From positions 103,006,999 to 103,070,998 of the forward strand of contig CM070562.1 in NCBI GenBank assembly GCA_036346405.1: 64,000 nt of DNA. The letters are read 5' to 3'. Positions 1 through 10,194 of the stretch are shown piece by piece; within the stretch, counting starts at the first letter, position 1, and the number at the start of each line of letters is the position of its first letter. This stretch comes from Phyllostachys edulis (Eukaryota; Streptophyta; Magnoliopsida; Poales; Poaceae). Position numbers and translations under genes: made by a program. Below the pieces are notes generated by a model. That model was not told the DNA's origin and made no database searches. It was given only the letters and a program-made list of their open reading frames with translations.

Positions 1-1003
1 CTCCTAGATTAATTCAGGGGATATCTTTGATTAATGAGTTCGGTAGTGGGAGACGTTAGCCTTCGTTGTAGTATGTCGATATAGCACTACTACTACTATT
101 ATGCAATTCCAGATTCCGCCGGTTCATCTTCATCAGCCTCGTCCTGAACTTGTACAACTACAAAACACAAACACTAAAACCAAAATGTCACATCTAGGCC
201 ACGCCTGGATTTATTTACACGTACGGCGCAAATAATTTGAGGTTACTTGATAGCTTTGAACTTGTGGTCAATAATTCATCTTAACATATCACCGTACTTA
301 TGTAATCTCGTCCACCAATCCGCCGCATTGGGAGACAACCAAATTTGCTGATTTTTACACCAAAACGATCCTATACATTCGACTGTTCGCCTGTTGATCA
401 AAAGGAACAAACGGGTCGTAAATGAGAAGTACAGCTATCTTTCGTACTGCAAAGCGAGGAGAACAAACAATTTCGTTTTCCTCCGGTTTACTTTTGGGCA
501 AACACGAAGCTAGCCAGCCAAGCAACTGATGACTCGTGCGACACGAGCCGAGCAAGCACACCAACCGTGCGCGGAAATGCTTCGGTTTCGATTGCCGAAA
601 ACGCGGAGCTTCCCGTGGGAGCGCGGCCAGCCAGACGTGCCCGCACACGTAACCGCGCGCGCGCCCACACAAAACACACGGCGCGCGCGCGCACCGGGCT
701 GGTGATTTGCTCGTCCATTTTGCTTCGCGTCGCTGACCTCGCACCCAGAAAAGGCGTCGCGTTGCACGACGATGCCCACATGGATCAGCGTCTCGGGATC
801 TCCAACTCCAATGAGCAGGGCATCTCATCCCCAGTTCCCCACCATGACGACGTCATGCTCCGTGACCACGCCGTGGTCCCGTTGCTCGCGCGCTCCAATT
901 TGCTCAGATTTTTGGGCGTTGGTAGGTCCAGAACTAGCACCGCCTGTGCATAGGGACGGGGATGAGTAGGTTCGGTTCGACCCCGGACCCCCCCCCTTAA
1001 TGC
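1..1003. other. Intergenic DNA, no recognised gene
   Basis: No open frame here resembles a known protein. The part from about 560 to 960 is GC-rich with long GCGCGC runs and gives overlapping frames on both strands, which is what base composition alone produces. No terminal repeats or target duplications were found. Confidence 0.6.
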
Positions 1004-2027
1004 TAGGAGTAGGGAAAAAAACGGATCGAATACGAATGGATAATGATTCTGTTATATTTATTTTTGTATTTTTTTGGGATCTGGATATGAATACGGATAT
1101 CCCGGATACAAATATAGATAAGAATAATATCGAATACAAATATGGAGCGAATACGAATCAAAACGAATATGGTCACAGATATTTTTCGGAACATGAAAAC
1201 CTCTTAAATTGTATGCCAGAAATTAACGAAAACATATAATTAGTTTATTTGATGTAGACATTCATGAATTGTTCATATTTTCAGCAACCACATATAACAT
1301 TGGCACTAGCAAGCTGCATTAACTAGTTCATCACAAACATAACACTTAGTTTACCATATTTACCTCATAAGTCATAACTCACACAGTCGTACGTCATCAC
1401 GCATTCACACTTAGTTCATCACATACATAAAACTTAGTTCACACTAACATCGATCAGGCTGGATGGTTAATCTATATGCAAATGACTGTAACATCCCAAA
1501 GTATGTTACCAAAAATAAAATTAATAAAGTTATTATTTTATTATATTTTACGAGATTTAAAAGAGTTGTCTTGGTTAAAAGGAAAAATAAAATAAAGTCA
1601 ATTATTTAATTTTCTAGTTTTTAATATTAGAAATAAAAATTATTGAGTTTTCGAGGATTTTATTGGATTTGCAGTAAAAAAGAAAATTTTGATTAATCTC
1701 TTGAATTTTCGGATTTTAAAAAGATTTTTCCTATTTTTAGAAATTAAAAATAATTTATGTGCAAAAATAAAAACCAACTTTAAGTTGGAATTAATTTTAT
1801 TAACTTCAAAATAATTCAAGTAATTTTTGTGATTTTTTCTATAATTTTTAACCCTATTTGTTATTTTTTAAAAGGCTATTTGATTTGTTGTATGTTCAAA
1901 TTCGTAAATCAATTAAAATCTCATTTTTCCCTTTTGGGCCAAAATCCGGATATCCGACATTCGTACTATCCGGATAATCCGTATCCGTTTCTGATCTGAG
2001 AAAATATCCGATCCGTTTTCACCCCTA
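1004..2027. mobile_element. hAT-like non-autonomous DNA transposon (degraded)
   Basis: The left end reads TAGGAGTAGGGAAAAAAACG and continues GATCGAATA. The reverse complement of the right end reads TAGGGGTGAAAACGGATCGG and continues ATA. These form an imperfect terminal inverted repeat of the TAGGGGTGAAAACGG kind common in plant hAT elements. Both subterminal zones hold repeated CGGATA/TATCCG motifs, as expected of hAT transposase binding sites. No transposase reading frame is present, so the element could not move by itself. I could not find a matching 8-bp target duplication: the flanks are cttaatgc and ccgaggag. The ends may therefore be slightly wrong or the element old. Confidence 0.5.
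1487..1925 (+). repeat. Gypsy-type LTR fragment inside the hAT-like element
   Basis: The segment opens with TGTAACATCCCAAA, the usual start of a group of grass Ty3-Gypsy LTRs. It continues as very AT-rich sequence full of TTAATT and AAATTTT runs, like the first few hundred bases of those LTRs. The 3' part of the LTR is absent, and the right limit given is approximate. Confidence 0.35.
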
Positions 2028-2836
2028 CCGAGGAGTGTGGTTTAGGGTAATGGATCAGCCCCCTTGCGTTCCTCCCTTGGCCCAAATGACCCTTTGGGGT
2101 TGCGCTGGTCGGCTAGTGCTACTGTTGACTGCCTGATGTTCCTACCCTATGATTTACCTCCTATCATTAAAAGACAGCCCATTCTCTCGCGAGTGGAGAG
2201 AACGTGAAACATGAGAGCTTTCTCTTTGCCTGCCTTCCTTCCCTTCCCTTCGTCAGATGGCGGCGGCGGCGACTGGTGGGAGGCGGCGGAGAATGGGTTG
2301 GGGTTGATCAGGGCGAACAGCCGTGCAAGGGAGCAGGCGCCCATGGGGATGGGGTCTCGACCATGGTTATTAAGGCGGTAAGGCGAGGCGAGGCGACCCA
2401 CTCCCCTTACACCTTTTAAACGGTAAGGCGCGAGGCGTGGCGACGTCTTACCCACGTCATAAGGCGCTAAGGCAGTGAATAAAATGAGTATTTTAGCAGC
2501 ACATGTACCTTGTTGTTGCCAATTCTTGAGCCCATGTAGCACCCATCCCCCTTTCCAATTGCTTTTCTCCCAGGTAGCATCCATCCCTCTTGCAAGTTTC
2601 AACATATAGATTGTTATAAATGTAATAGATACAAATTGTATTCCAATTAATTGAGTAAATACGGATTGAGTGACATACCTTGTTGACAATCTCTCCTCTC
2701 TTCTCTTCCCCCAAGCAACAATGTACATGAATAATTAGCAACATAAGTCCACAATAACAGTTAAGTGAATCCAAGAATTAAATATGAGCAACATAACAAA
2801 TTAACAAGCATGACATAAGTCCACACAAATAACATA
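2028..2836. other. Intergenic DNA with AAGGCG-rich patch
   Basis: No gene is recognised. From about 2371 to 2476 the motif AAGGCG or GAGGCG recurs at least eight times, with one inverted-type stretch (see findings). The open frame at 2147-2728 on the minus strand crosses this patch and matches no family I know. Confidence 0.5.
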
Positions 2837-3091
2837 CTCCCTCCGTTTTTTAATACATGACGTTTGACCAAGTGTGCAGTCAAACTTATATAATTTTGAC
2901 CATTACTTTTCATATGATTTTGTTAGTAAAAATTACAAAATTATTATATTATGGAAATATTTATCATGACAAATCTAATGATACTATTCACTCATGATCA
3001 ATCTAAATAGTTTTTCATATATTATTAGTCAAAGTTAGATAAGTTTGACTGCACGCTTGGTCAAACGTCATGTATTTAAAAACGGAGGGTG
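2837..3091. mobile_element. Stowaway-like MITE
   Basis: The element starts CTCCCTCCG and ends CGGAGGGTG, giving a near-perfect terminal inverted repeat. It is flanked by TA at 2835-2836 and 3092-3093, the dinucleotide target duplication of Tc1/mariner elements. The subterminal regions are also inverted: ACATGACGTTTGACCAAG at the left pairs with CTTGGTCAAACGTCATGT at the right. It is 255 bp, AT-rich and non-coding. This is the classic grass Stowaway structure, mobilised in trans by mariner-like transposases. Confidence 0.9.
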
Positions 3092-3179
3092 TAGGTGATA
3101 ACTCCACAAGCTTATAGTAGTCTAATGGCATAATAGTAGTCCACAACATAAAAGTAGTATAGTCCAACTCTCTCATCTC

Positions 3180-3420
3180 TCAATATCTATCGTCGAATTC
3201 ATTGGGATTGCTAGTAGAATCCAAGTTTTCTTCACCAACTTCGGTAGCATTGGGAGCTTCGTCACAATCGCTCACATTCGCACCATGATGTGGATCTTCT
3301 TCCTCATCTTCTTCATTGCTCGGATCCATGTCTTGCCCTTGCTTATCTAAGCCATCTTCTTCAACCACCATTGTTGTAGATCTTGCACGCCTTTGGTAGG
3401 CTGTAGGCTCACCATGACTA
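3180..3420 (-). pseudogene. Possible hAT transposase C-terminal tail remnant
   Basis: A minus-strand frame ends in an acidic tail with the motif SNPNEFDDRY just before its stop. Upstream is a Glu/Asp-rich stretch (SNEEDEEEDPHH). Acidic tails of this kind follow the dimerisation domain in many grass hAT-family transposase-like proteins, but the dimerisation domain itself is not visible in any frame upstream. The Stowaway element lies about 90 bp beyond its stop codon. This could also be an unrelated acidic frame. Confidence 0.22.
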
Positions 3421-5740
3421 TACCTATTAGCAAGAGTAATAAAGATAATAAAACGATACACCCTGACAGGGAAACACTCGTGACGGGAGGGAACCCACAA
3501 GTGGGTATGCCTTGCAACACCCTAACAACAGCACCAGAGCTAGAGACACCAACTAGCAAACTTTAACCACACCCTAACACCGACTAGCTCTGTCAAACAC
3601 ACACATCATTGCTAAGGGAAGGACAACACCTCCCATCCATCGCACTGGAGCTTCAATCTGGTTAAAACCGGACAGTGTAGAGGATCGCCCTAACACCGGC
3701 TTGAGAGAGAAGAATAGAAGCAGGTGCAAGGTTGGTCCACACGCTGACAGGGCCACCAGCGAGGAGCTTCATATGAATTAGGTGAGCAAGCGGTTCTTCA
3801 TCTCGACGACAACAGTGAACGATGCAGAACCGAAGGACGACAACTCCAACTCCTTTCCCCCTCCGTCCACGCGGCTCATTCAAGGTGGATTGGACCAATT
3901 GCTACGAAGGGGGCCTCCGGGACAGTCGTCTTGAGCCTCGAGACGACATTTCAAAGGCAATAGCCCCCCTACGCGGGCTCTTCCAACAGCAACAGCCGCA
4001 TGCTCGGGCTCTTCCAACGGTCGGCCTACTACTCCTCAGGACAACGGCCTACACTCGGGGCGCCCTCGACATAGCAGCATGGTTGCCCGACCTTCTCTTC
4101 TACGCCTCACGCAGACCGACAAGCGCACAACGAGAGCCAGGGGACGGGGGCACTGGGCCGGGGCTGATGAGACTTCTATGGCTGTGGTAGGATGATCTCT
4201 AGATGAACTTGCCGACAGAGGTGCTGAGGACTCGTACGGGTGTGCCCTAGCAGCCGGACGGTGGCGAGCACGGGACAGCGTGACACAGGCGTGGTCGCCG
4301 CTCTATGGAGGGACATGCACGCGGCACATGCCAAGAAGAATCATGGCTCCACTCGCGACGGTGTTCCACTACGCCGACGGTTGACAGTCTCCCATGACGC
4401 CGACGCCCACCAAGCCCACGGCCACTGCGGCCACCTAAGTAAGGATTGAGCTCTTGATTACATCTAAGGAATGGTCTGGTCAATCGTTGTTGATTTACAC
4501 CTGGCAACTGGACAACCACCTAAGTAGCATTCCTGGATGATGTAGGGTTGATTTAGTGAGAAATTGCGGGGACTAGTGGTCATGGACAGGCAGATCGCAT
4601 CAATGGCGGAGTGAGATGCAAGCTGTGGGGTTAGTTGACCCGCAAGTCATTCCTAATGATACTTATACACAGATACGCACAACTATGGCATCGTTTGTTC
4701 AGCAACATGTTAGGGTCCTCTTCCATGGGTGCTTTAATGTGCCCAACACGCATTTGCATCCTTGTTTTTTCAGTTTAAGCAACAAGTTTTCTTCTTCTTC
4801 TTTTCAAACGAGCGGTTCTAACTATGCAATCAGCACACATGTATCGTGTGGAAAAAGGCAGAACATCCAAAACAATCAAACGTGGATGGCTCTCCATTGA
4901 GAGGTTGATTGAAACCAGCAAAGTTTGAAAAATTGCTCTCATCTTGCCATATTTTCTCCTTGTGTTGCTATCCAAGAATTGATGTTAATTTTTACCTTAG
5001 TTTTGACAAGAAAAAAACATTATGAGGGGACTTCTATTATACTCCCATGAGCCATTGATTCTCATCAATCAACACGAATAAACGGCTGATGGGGTAGGAT
5101 CTCACTCGAGACCCTCCCAGCGCATTTTCTTCCACCATCACGTGGTTGTGCGGGGCGATGGAAAATGATTTGCCAATAATAAACTCGTCGATTGTACCGC
5201 TGCTCGTAATTGGACCTGCAAACGGCGATATAATTGAGGCGGTACTACGATTCAATAGTCCTTTTTGACGTCTAAATCGATGGTACCCACTTCTCCTATA
5301 CCGAGTCCAAATTCGAATTTGTTTCTTTCAATTCACACCACGGTTTTTGATTAGGATGCAACAACAGCTGTTCCAGATTCTCTCACCCAACGAAAGCAAC
5401 AAGACGATTCAAAAATAAGAAGAATATACGCTTGGTAGTAGAAGCAAAACTATATCAATGTACACAGTACAGTTGAAACTTCGAAAGGAGGAACTTGGTA
5501 GAAAAATAAATTCACGAGAGACAACCTCTATAACCAAATCATCTCTTTTTTTCCCCCGAAGAATACTCAAATTATCATACGAGATGCAGCTAAACAGCAG
5601 TACCAAATTTCACGGGGGAAAAACTCAAATGGGTGCATATGAAGAAGGATTTAGCTCTCTTTTTCAAGCAAGAAGGCTTTAGCTCCTGGTGCAATCCAAA
5701 AGTCCAATTCCGAAGAACAAAGGGCAGCGCATCACCACCC
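3421..5740. other. Intergenic DNA, no recognised gene
   Basis: Several short frames occur, notably at 3822-4190 and 4247-4519, but none shows a domain, splice-site support or similarity I can name. No clear transposon ends were seen. The last few hundred bases grade into the promoter of the downstream AP2/ERF gene. Confidence 0.5.
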
Positions 5741-5744
5741 AATC

Positions 5745-5754
5745 ACACGTGGCC
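5745..5754 (+). promoter_or_regulatory. ABRE/G-box-like site upstream of the AP2/ERF gene
   Basis: The sequence ACACGTGGCC contains the CACGTGGC core bound by bZIP factors of the ABF/AREB group. It lies about 290 bp upstream of the TATA box. A second copy lies 55 bp downstream of it. Confidence 0.5.
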
Positions 5755-5799
5755 ACGTACGCAGAACACAGTGTGGGGACGGGCACGCTTGTCCGGAAC

Positions 5800-5808
5800 A
5801 CACGTGGC
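5800..5808 (+). promoter_or_regulatory. Second ABRE/G-box-like site
   Basis: ACACGTGGC repeats the core of the site at 5745. An inverted CCAAT box (GATTGG, in CCGATTGG) lies about ten bases downstream. Paired ABREs commonly go with ABA or dehydration response, which would suit this gene family. No expression evidence is available here. Confidence 0.5.
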
Positions 5809-6035
5809 GGACTCCGATTGGCTGCAACTTGTTATTCGCGCGTGCTATCTGGCGTGGGCTGACGACATGGACGAAAGCAACAGCTCTATTTCCAAATTGC
5901 ATATTTAACAGTTTCACAGAAAAGTTAAGCGAATTAATCAAATCGTTTTGTAATTAGCAGAGGAAGGAAATTGCAAGGAACAGCGAGGAAGAGAGATGCT
6001 TGCTTCGCTTTGCTGGCACGGCCAAAGCCTGACGC

Positions 6036-6043
6036 TATATAAA
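6036..6043 (+). promoter_or_regulatory. TATA box of the AP2/ERF gene
   Basis: TATATAAA is followed by a CA-rich, CT-rich leader typical of plant transcription starts, so the start is expected near 6066-6075. This would give a leader of roughly 550 bp including the probable intron. Confidence 0.75.
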
Positions 6044-6181
6044 GGCCATGGGTGAGGCCACTTCTTCCTCAGAGAGACGCCTCAACCCCACCCCAAGAAC
6101 ACCAAGCCACAAGCCACATCCCATTCCACTGCACGGTGAGGTTGAGCGATCCGAGCAAAAATCATCAGCATCAGCAAACAG

Positions 6182-6621
6182 GTTTGTTCTCTGAACTTCT
6201 CTGATCTTTTTAGCAGCAGGAACACACAAGAAACTAGAAAGGTCCTGTTCAAGAAGGTCTTCTTTTGGGTTTATTAGATCAAAAGAAGCGTTCTTGTGGG
6301 GGATTTTTTTCTCACCTCAAAGCTCTCCTAGGAGGAACAGAGATCCAGAGAACACTTTTTTCTCTTCTGGATTCTTGTCATTTTTAGCCTTCCTTTACTT
6401 TAGTAACACCAGAAAGGGTTCTTTTGCAATACCCTTCTAGTTCATCCTCCTTTTCTTTTCTTTGCACAACCAAATCCCCTTGTTTCTCTGCTTTTATTGA
6501 GGAACACGGCTAATTTCCAAGCTTTTTTCTACTTCGATTCTTGCATTAAAAAAGCTTCTTTTTTCTCGTCCATTTTTAGTTCTCCCTGGCCTTTTCTTCT
6601 TCATCTTCTACCTCTATCTAG
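6182..6621 (+). other. Probable 5'-leader intron of the AP2/ERF gene
   Basis: A donor-like junction CAG|GTTTGT is visible at 6181/6182. A strong pyrimidine-rich tract ends in CTATCTAG at 6621, five bases before the start codon. The stretch between is T-rich like a plant intron, unlike the coding sequence that follows. Leader introns often raise expression of plant regulatory genes. The intron is inferred from splice signals only. Confidence 0.5.
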
Positions 6622-6626
6622 TCCTC

Positions 6627-7670
6627 ATGGCCGCAGCTATAGATATGTACAAGTATAATACTAGCACACACCAAATCGCCTCCTCTGCTTCGGATCAGGA
6701 GCTCATGAAAGTACTCGGACCTTTTATTAGGAGTGCTGCTGCCTCCTCGTCCTCTTCCTCCCCCTCCCCCTCCCCCTACTATTCTTCTTCCATGACCCAT
6801 GATTCTTACATGCACACTCCAACATCTTACACCTCGCTCACAACGCTGCCTCTTCCTACCACCACCACCACCACCGCAACCACCTCGTCGTCTTTCTCGC
6901 AGCTTCCTCCACTGTACTCTTCGCAGTATGCCGCTTCCGCGGCGTCGGCCATGACCGGGTCCATCGGGCTGACCCACCTCGGGCCGGCCCAGATCCAGCA
7001 GATCCAGGCCCAGTTCTTGGTACAGCAGCGGCAGCAGCAGCAGCAGCAGAGGGGCCTGCCTGGCGCGTTCCTTGGGCCGCGGGCGCAGACGATGAAGCAG
7101 TTCGGGTCGCCGCCGCGCGCGGCTGCGGTGGCGGCGCAGTCGAAGCTGTACCGCGGCGTGCGGCAGCGGCACTGGGGCAAGTGGGTAGCGGAGATCCGCC
7201 TCCCCAAGAACCGGACGCGGCTGTGGCTAGGCACCTTCGACACCGCCGAGGACGCCGCGCTCGCATACGACAAGGCCGCCTTCCGCCTCCGCGGCGATCT
7301 CGCCCGCCTCAACTTCCCCTCCCTACGCCGCGGCGGCGCCCACCTCGCCGGCCCGCTCCACGCCTCCGTCGACGCCAAGCTCACCGCCATCTGCCAGTCC
7401 CTCGCTGCGCCCTCCTCCAAGAACGCTGCCGCGACCGCTGCCGAGTCAGCGGCCTCCGCGGCTGAGCCGGAGTCCCCCAAGTGCTCGTCGTCGACGGAGG
7501 GTGAGGAGTCGGTGTCCGCTGGCTCTCCCCCGCCGCCCACGTCGCTGGCGCCGCCGGTCCCGGAGATGGAGAGGCTGGACTTCACGGAGGCGCCGTGGGA
7601 CGAGTCGGAGACATTCCACCTGTGCAAGTACCCGTCCTGGGAGATCGACTGGGACTCAATCCTCTCATGA
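6627..7670 (+). CDS. AP2/ERF transcription factor, DREB A-6 (RAP2.4-like)
   Basis: The 347-residue protein is a nuclear DNA-binding regulator of the DREB A-6 subgroup, which binds DRE/CRT or GCC-type promoter elements in drought, salt, cold or light responses. One AP2 domain lies at about residues 173-231: YRGVRQRHWGKW, then VAEIRLPKNRTRLWLGTF, then the AYDKAAFRLRGDLARLNF helix region. Val in WVAEIR and Leu in the IRLP segment, together with the PKNRTRLWLG stretch, match the A-6 group. The N-terminal motif DQELMKVLGPFI and the C-terminal motif SWEIDWDSIL are also conserved in that group. Low-complexity runs of Ser, Thr and Gln (polyQ at about 133-141) precede the domain, and an acidic region near 313-330 could activate transcription. 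The coding region is one uninterrupted exon of usual length. The start codon follows the putative leader intron. Orthology to one named gene is not claimed. Confidence 0.93.
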   Translation: MAAAIDMYKYNTSTHQIASSASDQELMKVLGPFIRSAAASSSSSSPSPSPYYSSSMTHDSYMHTPTSYTSLTTLPLPTTTTTTATTSSSFSQLPPLYSSQYAASAASAMTGSIGLTHLGPAQIQQIQAQFLVQQRQQQQQQRGLPGAFLGPRAQTMKQFGSPPRAAAVAAQSKLYRGVRQRHWGKWVAEIRLPKNRTRLWLGTFDTAEDAALAYDKAAFRLRGDLARLNFPSLRRGGAHLAGPLHASVDAKLTAICQSLAAPSSKNAAATAAESAASAAEPESPKCSSSTEGEESVSAGSPPPPTSLAPPVPEMERLDFTEAPWDESETFHLCKYPSWEIDWDSILS

Positions 7671-8653
7671 GCAAGCAACAATTACTACTAGTAGTCTTCA
7701 TTAAGCAAGTGTATTTTCCTTTGGATTTTGCAGCTGCCATGGCTCGATGGCATTTTAGACGTCGGCCGTGGCTGCTGCGAGTAGAAGTAACTAGCAGCCA
7801 GTGGTGTTAGTAAGGTTGTTACTATTGCGTCGTTGTGTAGTGTTGTGATGTACTACGGTAGTGATCTCCTGGCTGAGCTGCCGGTTGTTTTTTTCACGGC
7901 ACGGCCAGTCGAGGGGTGTAATCCTAAAATCCTTGGTTACCTGTTGAAATCTCACTAGTGTCAAGTGTTTTGAGTGTCATCTGTGATGTACTGATATCTT
8001 GGTCTTACATGTGCGCACTTGTGATCTAAGCAGTGGATTTTTGCTTGTGATTTTGTTTGTTTCTACTAGCAAAGTAGACGGTGCTTTGCTTCAGCCTGTT
8101 GGAAGCATGTCTAAGCAAAGCTAACGAATTCGCAATTGCTTACCGTGAGATGTACTAATCCTGTAATCCACATGGAAAGGTTATGCTTTCATGGGACATC
8201 AGCATGCATGAACGTTGGATAGAGTCAGAGAAGAGGGACGGACGCTTCAGAGTTCCGTCCATGTTAGGACATGGATGAATCTTGAGCAACCACTGAAATA
8301 GTAGAGGCCCGGCCAGTTCATACCGCTCCGGTTTGTTCACTCAGCTGAGCCAAGTGTAACACTGGTGTGGTTTGCCAATCAGTCTAATGATCTACAAAAG
8401 AGATGAAAGTCGCAGAGGTTGCACGCGAACCGGTGCTTCGTGTGCTTTCGGTTGATCTTTCAGAGGTTCAGGCCTTCAGAGTTTCATTCTTGCAACTGAT
8501 TGAGTAGCTACGTAATCTTGTGGATACCAGGACGGTATGCTCGTGATCTTAGGACGATGATACAATTGGTAATGGTAGAGAGGGTTTGTTGAAATGCTCG
8601 TTTTTGACAAATTTCAGATGTTGTCGAACAGTAGGCGGTCAGACCGGCTAGGG
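7671..8653 (+). other. 3' untranslated and downstream region of the AP2/ERF gene
   Basis: The sequence after the stop is T-rich with TGTA and TTGT motifs usual in plant 3' ends, to about 8060. No further coding region is seen. Just before the retroelement at 8654 the motif GGTCAGACCGG appears. The same kind of motif continues on the far side of that element, so the element sits inside an older repeat. Confidence 0.5.
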
Positions 8654-8986
8654 TGTTGGCCCAAATCGAAGAAGAAAACACGCGAACAAAATGGGACCCT
8701 AGAACGCGAACGCAAGAACACAAGAATTTTTTTTTGTGCCGTTGGAACAACAACAATTTTTCTGATTTTCTCTTATTCTATTGCTCTTGTTCACACAATC
8801 TTATTACTGCGGTGCCCTTTTATTGAGAGCAAACGACTATTCGTATCTGGAAAGGATTCTACTTATCCTGAAGGGATACCACACACACTCTAGAATCCAT
8901 AATGAATACTGTCTAAATACGGTAGGACTACGTAAACAAACTCTACGTAAAATCTAGATATACCATATGCACAAAGATTAATAACA
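8654..8986 (-). repeat. 3' LTR of the TRIM-like element
   Basis: The repeat is 333 bp, TGTTGGCCC to GATTAATAACA on the plus strand. It matches the right repeat through blocks such as GAACGCAAGAACACAAGA and TTTTCTCTTATTCTATTGCT, with scattered substitutions and small gaps. A G-run (TTAGGGGGTAATT on the minus strand) sits just inside it, where a polypurine tract is expected. Confidence 0.8.
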
Positions 8987-9859
8987 AATTACCCCCTAAT
9001 TTGTGCACTTACTTATTAAAGCAGTCGGTCTCAACTACGACTTGCCCAACTGTTACTCAATACAGGACGACGAACACATCTCCTCAACGTCTCAGACTAA
9101 ACTCCAAGGACTCGACTTAGGACGACAAAAACATGCTTAATGTCCCGGACTAAACTCCATGAACACACACACACAAATACGGCACCGCAACCATCTAGTA
9201 CCAACACAGCGCTTTCACCTTGATAACGCGCAACTCATCTTGCGTTTCACCGACATGCACCACTATCTATTCCACATGCACGCATGCATGCAAACAACTA
9301 ACTCAACATGCACACACACATGACTCGATACTACTGCTCCTACATGCATGCACTCACCGACGAGATTGCACTGTGCGGTCGCTGCTAGCTCTTCTATGCC
9401 CAGTGTCGCTGCCAACCCGTCGAGACTGGCCCGCATCAAGTTGCCAGCCGCATCGCATCTCAGGCTGCCCATGCCCGCCGCGCTGACCGTGTCTCGCGCA
9501 GACACGCCGTCGGGAGCCGCTACGTGCGCACTCCCACCGCGCACTATGGGAGCCGTTCGTCGCGCTCTCAAAGACACGCTTCGGAGCCCATCGCTCGACG
9601 AGTTCGCTGCGCTTCAAGGCCAGAGCATCACTCGTCTGCCGTGCGTCGGCCGCCCGCCGCCGAAAGGCCAAGCAAGATCCGCCAGATGAAAGCAACGAGC
9701 TAACGATCTCCGAAGTCGCCGTCAAGTGCGCTCCGCGCCATGGCACAACTAGCCTCCCCACGCCCTTGGGCGCTGCCGCGCCCGTCGCCATGCCGTATAT
9801 GCCACCCCGGGAGTCGAGATCACCCCTCCCGGGGCAGCAGCTAGGGTTTCGAACCTGGA

Positions 9860-9871
9860 GCTCTCATACCA
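9860..9871 (-). other. Primer binding site (initiator Met-tRNA type)
   Basis: On the minus strand TGGTATGAGAGC lies two bases inside the 5' LTR. It matches the common plant retroelement primer site TGGTATCAGAGC at 11 of 12 positions, pairing with the 3' end of initiator methionine tRNA. Confidence 0.8.
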
Positions 9872-9873
9872 AT

Positions 9874-10194
9874 TGTTGGTCTAAACCGAAGACGAACACA
9901 CGCGAACCCTAGAACGCGAACGCAAGAACACAAGATTTTTTTTGTGCCGTTAGAACAATAGCAGCTTTTTTGATTTTCTCTTATTCTATTGCTCTTGTTC
10001 ATAAAATCTTATTACAGCGGTGCCCTTTTGTTGAGAGCAAACGACTATTCGTATCCGAAAAGGATTCTATGTATCTTGAAGAGATACAACACAAACTCTA
10101 AAATCCACAATGGACACTGCCTAAATACTGTAGGACTATATAAACAAACACTATGTAAAATCGAGATATATCATATGTACAAAGATTACTAACA
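9874..10194 (-). repeat. 5' LTR of the TRIM-like element
   Basis: The repeat is 321 bp, TGTTGGTCT to GATTACTAACA on the plus strand. It diverges from its partner at a visible minority of sites, so the insertion is not very recent. Confidence 0.8.

Larger units (their letters stand above)
8654..10194 (-). mobile_element. TRIM-like non-autonomous LTR retroelement (complete)
   Basis: Two direct repeats (8654-8986 and 9874-10194) share most of their sequence and both begin TGTTGG and end AACA. The primer site beside the right repeat shows the element runs on the minus strand. The flanks are TAGGG on the left and CAGGG on the right, a 5-bp target duplication with one change. The internal region is only about 890 bp and has no pol domains, so movement would need proteins from another element. 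A GC-rich minus-strand frame of 145 codons (9354-9791) starts shortly after the primer site, where gag would lie. I cannot match it to gag or to a captured host gene. Confidence 0.8.

Noticed and set aside
6827..7681. Long minus-strand frame over the AP2/ERF gene
   Set aside because: It is the antisense shadow of the GC-rich coding exon, with poly-Val and poly-Cys runs from the Thr and Gln codon repeats.
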